Shown: piece by piece, positions 10,804 through 22,236 of the stretch
How positions within the stretch are numbered: the first letter of the stretch is position 1
Layout: the number at the start of each line of letters is the position of its first letter
Source of the DNA: Nematopogon swammerdamellus
Taxonomy: Eukaryota; Arthropoda; Insecta; Lepidoptera; Adelidae
Length of the DNA stretch: 64,000 nt
Direction: 5' to 3'
Assembly (NCBI GenBank): GCA_946902875.1
Contig: OX336345.1
Coordinates: 21,421,395-21,485,394 of the forward strand
Program-made: the position numbers and the translations under genes
Notes under the pieces: model-generated
Database searches by the model: none
What the model was told of the DNA's origin: nothing
What the model saw: the letters and a program-made list of their open reading frames with translations, nothing else

Positions 10804-11184
10804 GAGCGTTCCGTGCAAAATGACAGGCGACGGTGCTGCCACTCAAGTAAATAATATATAACTCCTAAACAAAGCCATAACTGGAAAAACAAGCCATGAA
10901 GCTGTAGTTGATTTTGATTATGATATTCTAAGATACTGGAAACAGTTTTGTATTGCTCAGTTTATGCACAATCATTATAACGGATTACGGTGGCCATCGA
11001 AATCCGTTATAATGATTGTGCATAAACTGAGCAATACAAAACTGTTTCCAGTATCTTTGAATATAATAATCAAAATCAACTACAGCTTCGTGGCTTGTTT
11101 TTTCCAGTTATGGCTTTGTTTAGGAGATATATATTATTTACTTGAGTGGCAGCACCGTCGCCTGTCATTTTGCACGACACGCTC
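10804..11184. repeat. Foldback element with ~183-bp arms and 14-base loop
   Basis: Arms 10804-10986 and 11001-11184 are near-perfect inverted copies; the loop is 10987-11000. The hairpin lies inside a larger repeat that opens TTAACCCTCGACGAAAAAAG (about 10534) and closes near 11365. TTAA followed by CCCT suggests a piggyBac-type MITE, but I cannot confirm the other end. A transcript would fold into a long dsRNA. Confidence 0.85.
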
Positions 11185-11476
11185 TTAAATTACAAATTGA
11201 AAAAACCCCGACCCTTAAAAAGTCAAAAATAATTTCTGTTTACTACTTAAAGGAGTCGGGGGATCGCTACGTAAATAAAATATAAAAACTCAGAGCTGCG
11301 CGGGAATTAACTTAGCGGTCAATGGTTTTTGACTTTTTAATGGTTGGGGGTTTTTTAATTTGTAATTTAACTTTTATTTAAATGATAATAAATTTTTTGA
11401 TTATTTCTTTTTGTTTCGATTCTTTGAGTTACTTCTCTTCTTAACTATAGTTGTATTTTACATACATACATACCAC

Positions 11477-11645
11477 ACGTATGCATCCCGAGAATCGGGG
11501 TAAGCACAGTAGTCGGTGTTGTGCTTGCTGCAAGTACTCTTGCAAATTACAGCACAAAACCGTACATCACATTTAGCAAAGTATTAGCACAAGAAAACTA
11601 TCTTCTTTGGAAATCTTTTTTGGAAAAAAGTAAAACGCAGGGACA
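11477..11645 (-). mobile_element. SINE family C fragment
   Basis: Reads CATCCCGAGAATCGGGGTAA, then AAATTACAGCACAAAACCG and TAGCAAAGTATTAGCACAAG: the reverse complement of the 3' half of the family C element at 61575-61897. Diverged and truncated. Confidence 0.65.
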
Positions 11646-11786
11646 TGCCTATAGTAGATCTAGATTTTATAAAAAAAAAACCATTGCTCTGGAGGCATTA
11701 TCCAGGAAGTAAAAAGGGGAATACGTTTGTATGGAGAAAATGCAGCCCGCCTACGCTCTTAAATAGGCGAGCAAATATCAAGGTGG

Positions 11787-11979
11787 TAGGGTTTCGAACC
11801 AAACCGTGCGGTTGGTGGTATCAAACCGCACGGTTTCCACCACCGCACTGAATGAAAGGTCGGTTGAAACGGCTATGTAAATGACCGAAGGGAAGCACTG
11901 ACATGCCAACTAGTTCACCAAGGTGTTATGGGCTGAGTTGTAGGTGATGTAGCCAACCGTGTTAGGTTACATAAAAAAA
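11787..11979 (+). mobile_element. SINE family A body, head missing
   Basis: GTGGTAGGGTTTCGAACC through CACCGCACTGAATGAAAGG to GTAGCCAACCGTG and a poly-A. It contains an extra local inversion (AAACCGTGCGGTTGGTGG / CAAACCGCACGGTTTCCACC) not seen in other copies. It also lacks the GTTCGTGTTTTCCGTCCAGT block. Confidence 0.7.
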
Positions 11980-12298
11980 TTTACAATCTTAAGGGCGAAA
12001 ATTAATTATTAATTTAAGGCAATGCGAAATATAAGAAAATAAACAATTATTATCTTCTGCCCCGCCCCCTAGATTTAACGTTCATTGCAAAAAAACGCGT
12101 TGAGTACTTATTTAAGCTTTCTCGCTAGTTTGACTTTCACAAAGGCGAGGCGATAGTCTTAGCTCTAAACTAACAATGTGGAGCCGCGCGCTCTCTGATC
12201 GTAAATCAGCTTTGTTTCTTTTACATCCTCGTTTCCGCTGCAGATAATGCGATTTAACAGTTCCACTTTATGTCTACGTAGCTTGCGTGAGCCATACT

Positions 12299-12760
12299 GA
12301 AAAAAAAACCGGCCAAGTGCGAGTCGAACTCGCGCATTGAGGGTTCCGTATCGCCATGTCATGGTCAAATATATGAGGGTGGATGGATGAGAAGAGCGGA
12401 AGACCGCGTGTGGTGGCGTGCCTTGGGAGAGGCCTATGTCCAGCAGTGGACCGATACAGGCTGATGATGATGATGATGATGATGATGTCATGGTCAGCGC
12501 TGCTTCATACTGTTTTCGGTAGATGGCGCGCATACACTTTTTAGTTTGTTGTATGGGGACCCCGTGAATTTATAACTTTTCTTATTTTTATTATTTGTTG
12601 TTATATCGGCCATAATAAATAACACATATTCTGTAGAAATTTCAACGGGCTACCTATTACGGGTCAAGAGATACAGCCCTCGGACAGAGAGACGGACAGA
12701 CAGACAAACAGACGGCGTAAGCTTAGTAATAGGGTCCCGCACGACGGATACGGAACCCTA
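12299..12760 (+). repeat. Repeat family D (CCGGCCAAGTGCGAGTCG), carrying a LINE insertion
   Basis: Opens AAACCGGCCAAGTGCGAGTC, continues GAGGGTTCCGTATCGCCATG, the 'ATTTCAACGGGCTACC..ATTACGG..CAAGAGATACAG' block and CAGACGGACAGACAG repeats, and closes ACGGAACCCTAA. Related copies lie at 49655-50555 (+) and 51305-51683 (-). It is very common in lepidopteran DNA. No ORF. Interrupted at 12368-12487. Confidence 0.75.
12368..12487 (+). mobile_element. 5'-truncated LINE 3' end with TSD and (GAT)n tail
   Basis: Only about 120 bp remain: GGATGGATGAGAAGAGCGGA, GGGAGAGGCCTATGTCCAGC, then (GATGAT)n. It is flanked by TCATGGTCA at 12359-12367 and 12488-12496, so this is a genuine target-primed insertion. 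The phrase encodes the C-terminus (GEAYVQQWT-like) of a lepidopteran endonuclease/reverse transcriptase. Sister copies are at 22085-22198 and 17310-17735. Confidence 0.8.
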
Positions 12761-12805
12761 ATTCCCTTTCTAAAGCTCGATATACATACATTACTGACAT
12801 AATAT

Positions 12806-12914
12806 AAGCACTGACATGGCACCCAGTTCACCAAGGTGTTATGGGCTGACATCACGGTTGTAGTAGGTGATGTAGCGGGTAGCCAACCGTGTCAGTGTCC
12901 ATAAAAAAAAAAAC
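12806..12914 (+). mobile_element. SINE family A, 3'-end fragment
   Basis: AAGCACTGACATGGCACCCA, GTTATGGGCTGACATCACGG, GTAGCCAACCGTGTCAGTG, then CCATAAAA with a poly-A. Severely 5'-truncated. Confidence 0.8.
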
Positions 12915-13116
12915 TGCCGGGTACTGTATGTATGTATGTATGGAGTATTGTTCGTACGCAATATGCCGACTGCGTATTGCTTCCCGATCGATGCTCCGAC
13001 GAATGATGGCGACTGCACCGTGTTGGTTACTCCTGTTAATTATTGGCCAGCACAAACATATAGCGATACCAAACGAATAAAATCAATATTCAGAGCGCTG
13101 CGTGCGTCGCTTTAAG

Positions 13117-13489
13117 CAGTGTTTCTCAACCGGTGGTCCGCGGACCACTTGGTGGTCCCTGAAAGCACCAGAAGTGGTCCGAAAAGTTATCATATTCGAA
13201 ATCGTTTTGATGCCAGTGCCGACATGCGTTTTGCTTTGAGTAGCACAGAACCGAAATATTCTGCCTAGAACGATAATATTCTGCAGTTGGTAAACAGTAG
13301 GTATGGAATATAATTAATGTAAATTTTTTTAAAATAATATAATACTCTTGATTTCTAATAATTTTGTACGTGTCTTATTTATAGAACAACCGTATAATAA
13401 TATAAATTACCGCTAAGCAGTTGGTGGTCCATGGTAAGACAAACATTTTGTCAAATGGTACCACATTACTAAAAGGTTAAGAACCACTG
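13117..13489. mobile_element. 373-bp hAT-type MITE
   Basis: Starts CAGTGTTTCTCAACCGGTGG and ends AAAGGTTAAGAACCACTG, a classic hAT terminal pair. The flanks GCTTTAAG and CTTTACAG form an imperfect 8-bp target duplication. Internal GGTGGTCC words occur at both ends and there is no ORF. Confidence 0.75.
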
Positions 13490-15560
13490 CTTTACAGCGT
13501 TCGCCTGTAAGCACTCGTCATAAATTGTGTAATATTTAATTAGTTTTAACACTCGTTTATGTTTCCGAGTGGCTGTTATTATTAATTATCCAATTGGACT
13601 GATGGATTTTGCTCGCAGTTGTGCTCCAGTCGACCGTTCAGTAATATATTGGAAACAGGGGGCGAATTTAGTAGCGCGAAACTGTGAATCGAGTGCGTAT
13701 ATCGAGTTGAAATTATTTATGGTGGCATGATGCCTGAGAACGTCCATATCTGACCTGCTATCGTTATATACATTTTTGTTTTAATTTAGGCACTCATTTA
13801 AAAATATGGCTAAGTGAAAACCTCGACAAGGTACCAATTCATAATTTAAACTCAAAAAGTTGCCAATGACAAGACTTTTGTTAGTATAATAAATTATTCG
13901 AGACTTTAAACAGATTTGAAAAAAAAAAGCTTTCAGGCGCGGTTTATTCCTACAACATAAGTGGTGAGGGTGTTTTATTTTTATTATTTAAAACACGCTC
14001 TGAGAAATACGCTAAATATGCTTTGGCAATAACGCCCTTTTTGCACCTCATATCCAGCTTATGACTGAGACATATAAGATATTTTTTTCAGGTCTCAGGT
14101 CATCCTAAGTATTTCCAATCATACCTACAAAGAATAAAAAGTGATTTTTTTTTACTAGTCTAGGCATGCTTCCATTGGCGTTGACTAAATATCATGTTAT
14201 CGTGAACAGTAATTGTATGTCAAGTGTATTATACTTTTTTTTATAAATAGAAGAACTTTGTTTCGTAAAAATAAAAGAGCGCTATATAAATAAGTAAGGG
14301 TTTTTTTTCTTTATTTAAATATGACTCTAGCCGACTAACGACTATGCCAGCCCGATAGTACATATTGAAAAAATCTCCAAACACCTCTAACCTCTAATAA
14401 TAAAGAGTTTGAAAATGTTTATTCATTCAGTCAATGTTCCCGTTTATTTTAATCTCGCCAAACTGTGAAACTTTAGATTAGTTCTATTTTCGTCTTTTTC
14501 TTCACTCAATATCGAATTGTAGGTAATAATCGACTCGAAACTCGGAATACGATATTCGATTTGGGCGGTAGTGAGTCGACGCACAGTTTTAAGAGTAATG
14601 CGCCGTGCGCGTTATTAGTCTCGTAAACATGCTCATAAATATTTAAAAGCGCCGGAGCGTTCGCCCGGTTGATTGATCGTACGCGAGATAAAAGGTAATT
14701 TGAGTACTCGCAAAATCGTTAAATTCGAGAACTGTGAAATCAATACAGAGACAGGACTACGACCACAGATGAGAAAAACGAAGGCTGGGAGCCATCGAGA
14801 GCGGCCTGTATGGGAACAATTTACTTACCTATATCCTATTACTTTAAGTGAGCTCACTTAAAGTAATAGGATATAAGTAACTTGTATATTATATAATGGG
14901 TTTCTCAGAAACGGCTCTAACGATTTTGATGAAATTTTGTATTTCAGATTCAGATATTTATTTCGCCTTATAGAACACACAACATTAACAATATTTCATT
15001 GAGTTATATGCATATTCAGTATGGTTCGTCATAATTTTTTTTGACATGTCCCGTTCGGCAGTGAAATCTATAAGGCAGAGCCGGTTAAGAAACATACTAC
15101 GTCTAAGTAAAAAAGAAAATAGAACATAATAAAATACAAAGAACAGAGGGTTCCGTCAAGTCGTTAATAAAAGTTGAGTTTATATACATAGTTTAAACAT
15201 TTAGATAAGTTTATCTAGATAAGTGTAGACGCCGAGCGAAGCTCGATCGCCCAGGTACTATTACTAACATAAGGACGTGCCCATACGATAGCAATGCGAA
15301 CTATAATGGCCTCACTGAAGTGGCAGTAAAAAAAAAATGCTTATAAAATTATTTATTCAAACTAGTCTCAAACAATTTGGCTAAGAAAAATAATCGAAAT
15401 ATAACATAATGTAATTATAGTATGTTATTTCCATTCACCAAATTCTTTTTTTTTTTGTCATTTTAGGCGTTCATAACTATGACTTGACCACCACTTCAGT
15501 GAGGACATTTTATTGAGTTCGTATGGGAATGTCATCACCTTAGTAGATATTAGATAATTC
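13490..15560. other. Unassigned non-coding stretch downstream of the spondin exon
   Basis: No ORF with recognisable sequence. Contents: a near-perfect palindrome at 14830-14875 (see findings) and AT-rich DNA. The end at 15562-15592 (ACTAGCTATTGCCCGCGG, then GCTTCGCGTGA) resembles a Helitron 3' terminus in reverse. It may be intron of the same gene, because exon 15773-16005 ends in a splice donor. Confidence 0.4.
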
Positions 15561-15772
15561 AACTAGCTATTGCCCGCGGTTTAGCTTCGCGTGACTTTTT
15601 GCTCACAGCTCAGGCCACCGATGACGTGGCGTTATGATTTACAGCCTAAAACAATCCTGAGAAGTAAAACGGTAAAACTTTAAGAAGCACTGCCGCAGAA
15701 GTTTCGCTTATGAACCAAAAGGTTAAGTTGGGTTATGTTAGCAAATAATTCTATGTTATTAGACGTACTCAC

Positions 15773-16005
15773 AGCGAGTAGTACGTGTTGTCCGGTGTGG
15801 TCCTGTAGGCGCCGTCCCTGTAGAGCCTCGGCGGCTGCGACGCCCTGCCCTCCTCGTCCCTCTCCACCTCCTCCGCCACGCTGAGCGCGCGGTTGCCGTC
15901 CAGCAGGTCAATGCTGTTCACAGCCATCTTGTCCAGCTGCAGCACGTCGTAGCGGCGCTCGTCGCTCGCGTGGTGGAACACCTCCGACACCTCGTACTCG
16001 CGAAG
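15773..16005 (-). CDS. Spondin-family protein, exon after the Spondin_N domain
   Basis: A minus-strand exon of 233 nt. The acceptor is a clean pyrimidine tract ending CCCCCCCAG (16006-16014), and the consensus donor is GTGAGT (15767-15772). It encodes LREYEVSEVFHHASDERRY.., DLLDGNRALSVAEEVERDEE.. and ..TTPDNTYYS. Codon use is GC-rich, unlike the flanking DNA. It joins the 59795-59974 exon in phase (IK|LREYEVSEV). In F-spondin-like proteins an acidic linker follows Spondin_N and precedes the TSP1 repeats, which fits this acidic segment. If the donor were not used, a TGA at 15769-15771 would end the protein at YYSL. Confidence 0.7.
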
Positions 16006-16029
16006 CTGGGGGGGAAGGAGAAAAAATAA

Positions 16030-16745
16030 TTGGATTTTTATTTGTCGGACCGTTTGGGGCCGGTACATAAAAGTACCGTATGGAGCCGGTAATTAAAAGT
16101 ACCGTGTGGGGCCGGTACATAAAAGTACCGTATGGGGCCGGTAATTAAAAGTACCGTGTGGGGCCGGTACTTAAAAGCACAGTGTGGCACCGGTATTTAA
16201 GAGTAGAGTGTGGGGCTGGTACTTAAGCACAGTGTGGGACCGGTACTTCAGAGTAGTGTGGGGCCGGTACTTAAAAGCACAGCGTGGGACCGGTACCTAA
16301 AAGTACCGAGTGGGGCCGGTACTTAAAAGTACCCTGTGGGGTCGGTACTTAAAAGTACAGTGTGGGACCGGTACCTAAAAGTACCGAGTGGGGCCGGTAC
16401 TTAAAAGTACCCTGTGGGGACGGTACTTAAAAGCACAGTGTGGGGCCTGTACTTAAAAGCACAGTGTGGGACCGGTACTTAAGAGCACAGTGTGGGGCCG
16501 GTACTTAAAGGTACCGAGTGGTGCCGGTACTTAAAACTACCCTGTGGGGTCGGTAATTAAAAGTACAGCGTGGGAACGGTACTTGAAAGTTACATTTGGG
16601 GCCGGTATTTAAAAGCACAGTGTGGGACCTGTACCGGTACCTAAAAGTACCGAGTGGGGCCGGTACTTAAAAGTACTCTGTGGGGCCGGTACTTAAAAGT
16701 ACCATGTGGGACCGGTACTTAAAAGTAACATGTGGGCCCGGTACT
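16030..16745. repeat. ~700-bp minisatellite grown from a SINE head
   Basis: About twenty-odd variable units of 30-35 bases built on GTGTGGGGCCGGTACTTAAA followed by AGTACC or AGCACA. The last unit runs directly into AAATAGCCCCACTGTATCTG, the normal continuation of SINE family C. The unit is therefore the first ~33 bases of that SINE, amplified in tandem. The array starts about 25 bp upstream of the spondin exon's 3' splice site. Confidence 0.9.
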
Positions 16746-16880
16746 TAAAAAAAAATAGCCCCACTGTATCTGTACCAGTGCATATCGCAAAATACGATTA
16801 AGGGATAAGGAAGAGATGCCGTGCTAAAGTGCGATAGACTAGCCACGTCTACGAGCTAGGTCTACGTTCCCTTAGAGGTG
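16735..16880 (+). mobile_element. SINE family C remnant following the minisatellite
   Basis: CTTAAAAAAAAATAGCCCCA, GATTAAGGGATAAGG, GATGCCGTGCTAAAGTGCG and TAGACTAGCCACG match the 23332-23665 copy in order, with substitutions. Truncated at about 16880. Bases 16965-17018 (GGTACGGAACCCT.. to CCCTTGGTCGG) are a family D end in reverse. Confidence 0.75.
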
Positions 16881-17132
16881 TAAAAAATTCATCTTCTAAG
16901 ACAACTTGGTGTATTATAGTGCAAACTTTAAAGTAAACTGACAAATAATAAAAACCGGGCAAATATGTAGTGGTACGGAACCCTGGGCGCGCGAGTTTGA
17001 CTCGCCCTTGGTCGGTTTTTTTTTACCCATCGAACTTACATACAAAATTCGCCCTGAGTTCTGACCTTCCGCAAAATTTAATGACCCTAAAAAGAAGGAA
17101 TTTATAACCAGTTCGTGCCCCAGTACCCTTAT

Positions 17133-17308
17133 CACGAGATTAAACCTACACCGCGTACTACGGTACGCCGTGTTCTCCGCATCATTTTGTATGGAGAAAC
17201 GGAGCAGCGCCTCTAGTGATAGATTTGTGAACTCCGTTTCTCCATACAAAATGATGCGGAGAACACGGCGGGGCGTAGCGTAGTACGCGGTGTAGGTTAA
17301 ATCTCGTG
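17133..17308. repeat. Foldback MITE with ~74-bp arms
   Basis: The arms 17133-17203 and 17232-17308 are inverted copies: CACGAGATTAAACCTACACC.. ends the hairpin as ..GTGTAGGTTAAATCTCGTG. The loop is CAGCGCCTCTAGTGATAGAT with flanking bases. A half copy (loop plus right arm) lies at 34100-34205. Confidence 0.85.
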
Positions 17309-17309
17309 A

Positions 17310-17735
17310 CAAGATTATGACGTACGGGTGTGAAAAGTGGACTCTGACGGCCGCTGTTGTCCAAAGGTTGAAAGTTGCCCAGCAAGCAATGGAGCGAGCC
17401 ATTCTGGGAATATCGCTACGTGACATGTTGCATAACGAGACAATCCGCCGACGCACCAAAGTAATCGATATCGAACACCCGGTGGCCGAGCCCTAGTGGC
17501 AGTGGGCTGGGCACGTCAGCCGAAGAGGTGATTATCGTTGAAGTAACCGCGCCCTAAAATGGTGACAGTGGACAGGAAAACGGAGTGTGGGAGACCGCGC
17601 GCCAGGTGAGACGGCGACATCTAGTGCGTCGGCGGAACGCAGTGGTTGCGTACCGCTAAAGGCCGGGAGGACTGTAGGAAAACTGTAGAGGCGTATGTCC
17701 AGCAGTGGACGCATACACGCCGACTGACTGAACCA
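17310..17735 (+). pseudogene. Decayed LINE endonuclease/reverse-transcriptase C-terminus
   Basis: Translation gives MTYGCEKWTLTAAVVQRLK, then AQQAMERAILGISLRDMLHN, IRRRTKVIDI, WQWAGHVSRR and ALKW, with stops and frameshifts, ending in AGGCGTATGTCCAGCAGTGG. This order (YGCE.W, QRAMERA.LG.SLRD, IR.RTKV.DI, W.WAGH..R) is the conserved tail of lepidopteran RTE-like endonuclease/reverse transcriptases, recognised from memory. It is a 5'-truncated dead copy. The overlapping long minus-strand frame is antisense shadow. Confidence 0.8.
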
Positions 17736-17985
17736 AGAACGTTAGAAGAGGTAGTGACGTCGGACCTTCCCCGCGCCAGCGTAACACATTCAGTATGCAT
17801 ATTCAGTATGGTTCGTATAAACGTACCAATAACATTCGTTACCACCCAATCAGAGCGCGATACCACCCGGTAACACCCAATCAGAGCGCGCACCGGCCCC
17901 TCCGCTACCCGCGGAGCTCGGCGACGCTGGTTCTCATATAAGCATTGGACAGTCCGACGTCCCAACCTCTTCTAACGTTCTTGGA
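17731..17985. repeat. Short element bounded by inverted repeats
   Basis: AACCAAGAACGTTAGAAGAG (17731 onwards) recurs inverted at 17960-17985. The ends carry GTGACGTCGGACC and GGACAGTCCGACGTCCC. The interior has two direct ACCACCC(GG)AATCAGAGCGCG words (about 17842 and 17867). From 17985 to 18260 I see no gene. Confidence 0.55.
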
Positions 17986-18261
17986 CTGAACATACACAAC
18001 GAACGAGGAAGTCCGTTTTACCCTGCGATACAGCAGATTGGCACGCACACACGCAAGCATGTCAATAAAAGCTCGTACGCGCGAGGAAACAAGATATAAA
18101 GTATTCGCACGAGTCGGAAGCTGCGTACGATCTTCTTCCGTACGAAAACATCCTCGGAAACTTTTCCTAACAGCGTGTTTTACATCGAGTTGTAAAAGTG
18201 GAGGCGAGGGTCCGGAGATCAGATACTAATATGCTAGATGAGCGATGAAGCGTCTGCCGTG

Positions 18262-18483
18262 CCGCTGCATGGTTGGTCGAGATGGTTGGTACCGCCGCAC
18301 TGAGCGAAACGTCGCGTCGGTCGAAACGGCTATGTAAATAGTTCGTGCTTTTGGTCCAGTTCAGTGTAGCCGACATGAAATGGAGGGAAGCACTGACATG
18401 GCATCTAGTTCACCCGGTGTTATGGGCTGACATCACGGATGTTGTAGGTGATGTAGCCAACCGTGTCAGTTTCCATAAAAAAT
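18262..18483 (+). mobile_element. SINE family A body and tail, 5'-truncated
   Basis: GGTTGGTACCGCCGCACTGA, AGTTCAGTGTAGCCGACATG, GTTATGGGCTGACATCACGG, then GTGTCAGTTTCCATAAAAAA. The composite tRNA/5S head is missing. Confidence 0.85.
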
Positions 18484-18547
18484 GCATCCACGCGTCCGCA
18501 TCGTAAACATCGGATCAAACGGATTTCTCTTAGTACTATTTGTACAT

Positions 18548-18790
18548 ACGTACCACACGCTTTATCCCGACAATCGGGTAAGTAGAGTAATCGGTGTTCA
18601 CACAATTACAATTACAGCACAACATCGACCGCCATGTTTACCAAATTATTAGAACAAGATAACTATCAAGCAGCAAGTTAGCCTGGAAACCGACCCGCTG
18701 CATGACTCGGTGGAGGGACCGTCTATCCGACGGCTATCCTGTTGCCATTGAGCACGGCATCTCGGATACAGAGTTGCCGCTTAAGAAAGA
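18548..18790 (-). mobile_element. SINE family C, diverged
   Basis: Reverse complement of the family C body: TATCCCGACAATCGGGTAAG, AAGATAACTATCAAGCAGC, CTGCATGACTCGGTGGAGGG, TGAGCACGGCATCTCG. The terminal 'GGTACTTAAAAAGAATAGCC' head is absent. From 18790 to 19390 there is no gene; 18840-19000 shares GC-rich words with 53040-53160. Confidence 0.65.
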
Positions 18791-19391
18791 AGATGTCGAC
18801 ATATTTGCGCGCTCTTATTGGCTGCTTGCGCAATAGACGATAACAGCACGGCAGCGTCTACGGCACGGTATCGGCGACGTTACTTTTAGCCGGTCAGTGT
18901 GAAAGCTTTTCATATTATGTTTCATACATTTTCATCTCCCCTGCTGCCGTGGTCTGGTCATGTCGTTACCGCAGCCGTGCCGTCACCGGTCAATATATTA
19001 ATATCCTTATAACTCGAGAACCACTATATCCATTTACATACGATTTTCAATGTTACATTCTGTCACTCCCAAAGATGGTTTTAGGTTATAAATCATATCG
19101 CTACGTTATCGGCGGGCTGAGCTGTGAGCAAAAGTAACGCGAGGCGAACCCGCGGGTAAAAGTTAGTTTATTTATAAAGCGCTCTCGATGGTGCATCTAG
19201 CCAGTATTGCTCTGATCTGTGCGCGGGTCGACTTTATTGTTTTGTACGGTCTTACGTACTTGTATAGCATTAAAAGGGCGACCGGCAGCGGTTATATGAA
19301 CTCCGCGGTCGCCTTAGAGATTTATTGCTCTTTCGGAATCTATGGAGGGAAATTCGTTCAGTTTGCGTGAAAATAACTGACGCAACACCGC

Positions 19392-20986
<1,595 letters not shown>

Positions 20987-21074
20987 CTAGGGGCCGACCT
21001 GAAGGGCAACAAGTCGACAGTTTTTCTCGCGAGGGGCGTTCATATTTTTGAATTGTAGGTCAAAAAGTTCCATC

Positions 21075-21290
21075 GCTGTATCCCGACAATCGGGGTAACC
21101 AGAGTAGTCGCTGTTGTGCTGCAAGCATACATTACAGCAAAACACCGACCACAGCATTTAGCAAAGTATTCGGAAAATATAGCTATCGAAGCACGAAAAC
21201 ACACCTGCTGCATGACTCGGTGAAAGGACCGTGTAAAGTTGAGAGTCGGCTATCCTGTTGCCCTTTAGCACCTCTGAGCTACCTATGCTT
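21075..21290 (-). mobile_element. SINE family C fragment
   Basis: TATCCCGACAATCGGGGTAA, TTACAGCAAAACACCGACCA, ATAGCTATCGAAGCA and TGCTGCATGACTCGGTG, reverse complement of the family. Truncated just before a family B SINE. Confidence 0.7.
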
Positions 21291-21296
21291 AAGCGG

Positions 21297-21697
21297 CGGG
21301 TGGCCGAGTGGTTTGAGCATCGGCTTCTCATGCGAGAGGTCCTCGGTTCGAATCCGGTCTGCGTGTACCAATGAGTTTTTTCTGACGAAAAAATTTAAGT
21401 GCATACCTACACATGCTGCTTCACCGTTCGGAACCGGTGTAAAACTGTAGGTCCCTTCCCTTACCCCTTACTAGGTGGTGGGCTCAAATTGTAGCCGACT
21501 GGGTTGGTATCACCGTACTGGATGTAAGTTGGCCGCATAGCAGCCTCGGTTGTGTTCTCCTCTAGTCCAGTATAGCCAGCATTCTAGGGAAGTCTCCGGT
21601 ATGGCACCTACCTTCTCGGAGGTGATATTGGCTGGTCGGAGCATGCGCTTTGGCCCCTCCGACTCAGCCACCCATACCGGATTACATAAAAAAATGC
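21297..21697 (+). mobile_element. SINE family B with tRNA-Ser-like head, full length
   Basis: The head GTGGCCGAGTGGTTTGAGCA.. carries an A box and, 45 bases on, a perfect B box GGTTCGAATCC. CATGCGAGAGG in between resembles the anticodon arm of a Ser/Leu-type tRNA. The body then runs TTCTGACGAAAAAATTT, CACCGTTCGGAACCGGTG, GTAGCCGACTGGGTTGG and ends GGATTACATAAAAAAA. Transcription would be by RNA polymerase III. The segment GTAGGTCCCTTCCCTTxCC, then CTTACTAGGTGGT, is shared with family A. Confidence 0.9.
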
Positions 21698-22084
21698 TGG
21701 TTGGTACAAACACAACAATGCTAAAATATATCGCTACACACACACACACACACACAAAATACGATATATTTCCACTGCGATATAAGTCTGCCGAGCACGT
21801 AGTGAAGTTGCGGCAACCAGCAGACTGGCGCCGCCGCCCCCACTGTGAACAGGGAGCCACTATTGAGTCTTCCGACGTAATGAATGAGCGAAGAAGGCTT
21901 CCACGCCCGTGGGGGCGGGCGCCGCCGGGGGGAGGCAACTCGGTGAAGTGAGGCGTAGGAGGCTTCACTTGAAATTGATAAGGCTAATTTCTTGATGGGC
22001 TCACCGTGTATTCTGGTAGAGTATGTGAGATAATATTAAGCGTGAGATTGAACGCACTTAAGAGGATTTATACAGAGTGTGGCG

Positions 22085-22198
22085 GGCCGGGAGTGGATGG
22101 ATGAGAAGAGCGGAAGACCGCGTGTGGTGGCGTGCCTTGGGAGAGGCCTATGTCCAGCAGTGGATCGATACAGGCTGATGATGATGATGATGATGATG
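22085..22198 (+). mobile_element. 5'-truncated LINE 3' end, (GAT)n tail
   Basis: GGGAGTGGATGGATGAGAAG, CGTGTGGTGGCGTGCCTTGG, GGCCTATGTCCAGCAGTGG, then (TGATGA)n. It is nearly identical to 12385-12487, so the source LINE was recently active. Confidence 0.8.
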
Positions 22199-22236
22199 GG
22201 GCAGTTCAACCGGATTTGTATGTGTGTATATATACA

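Noticed and set aside
16030..16745. Possible CRISPR-like array because of regular spacing
   Set aside because: Units are contiguous and variable with no unique spacers, and the sequence derives from a SINE in a eukaryotic genome.
16914..17459. 181-codon minus-strand frame
   Set aside because: It is antisense to the recognisable LINE C-terminus at 17310-17735 and crosses a foldback element; no domain.
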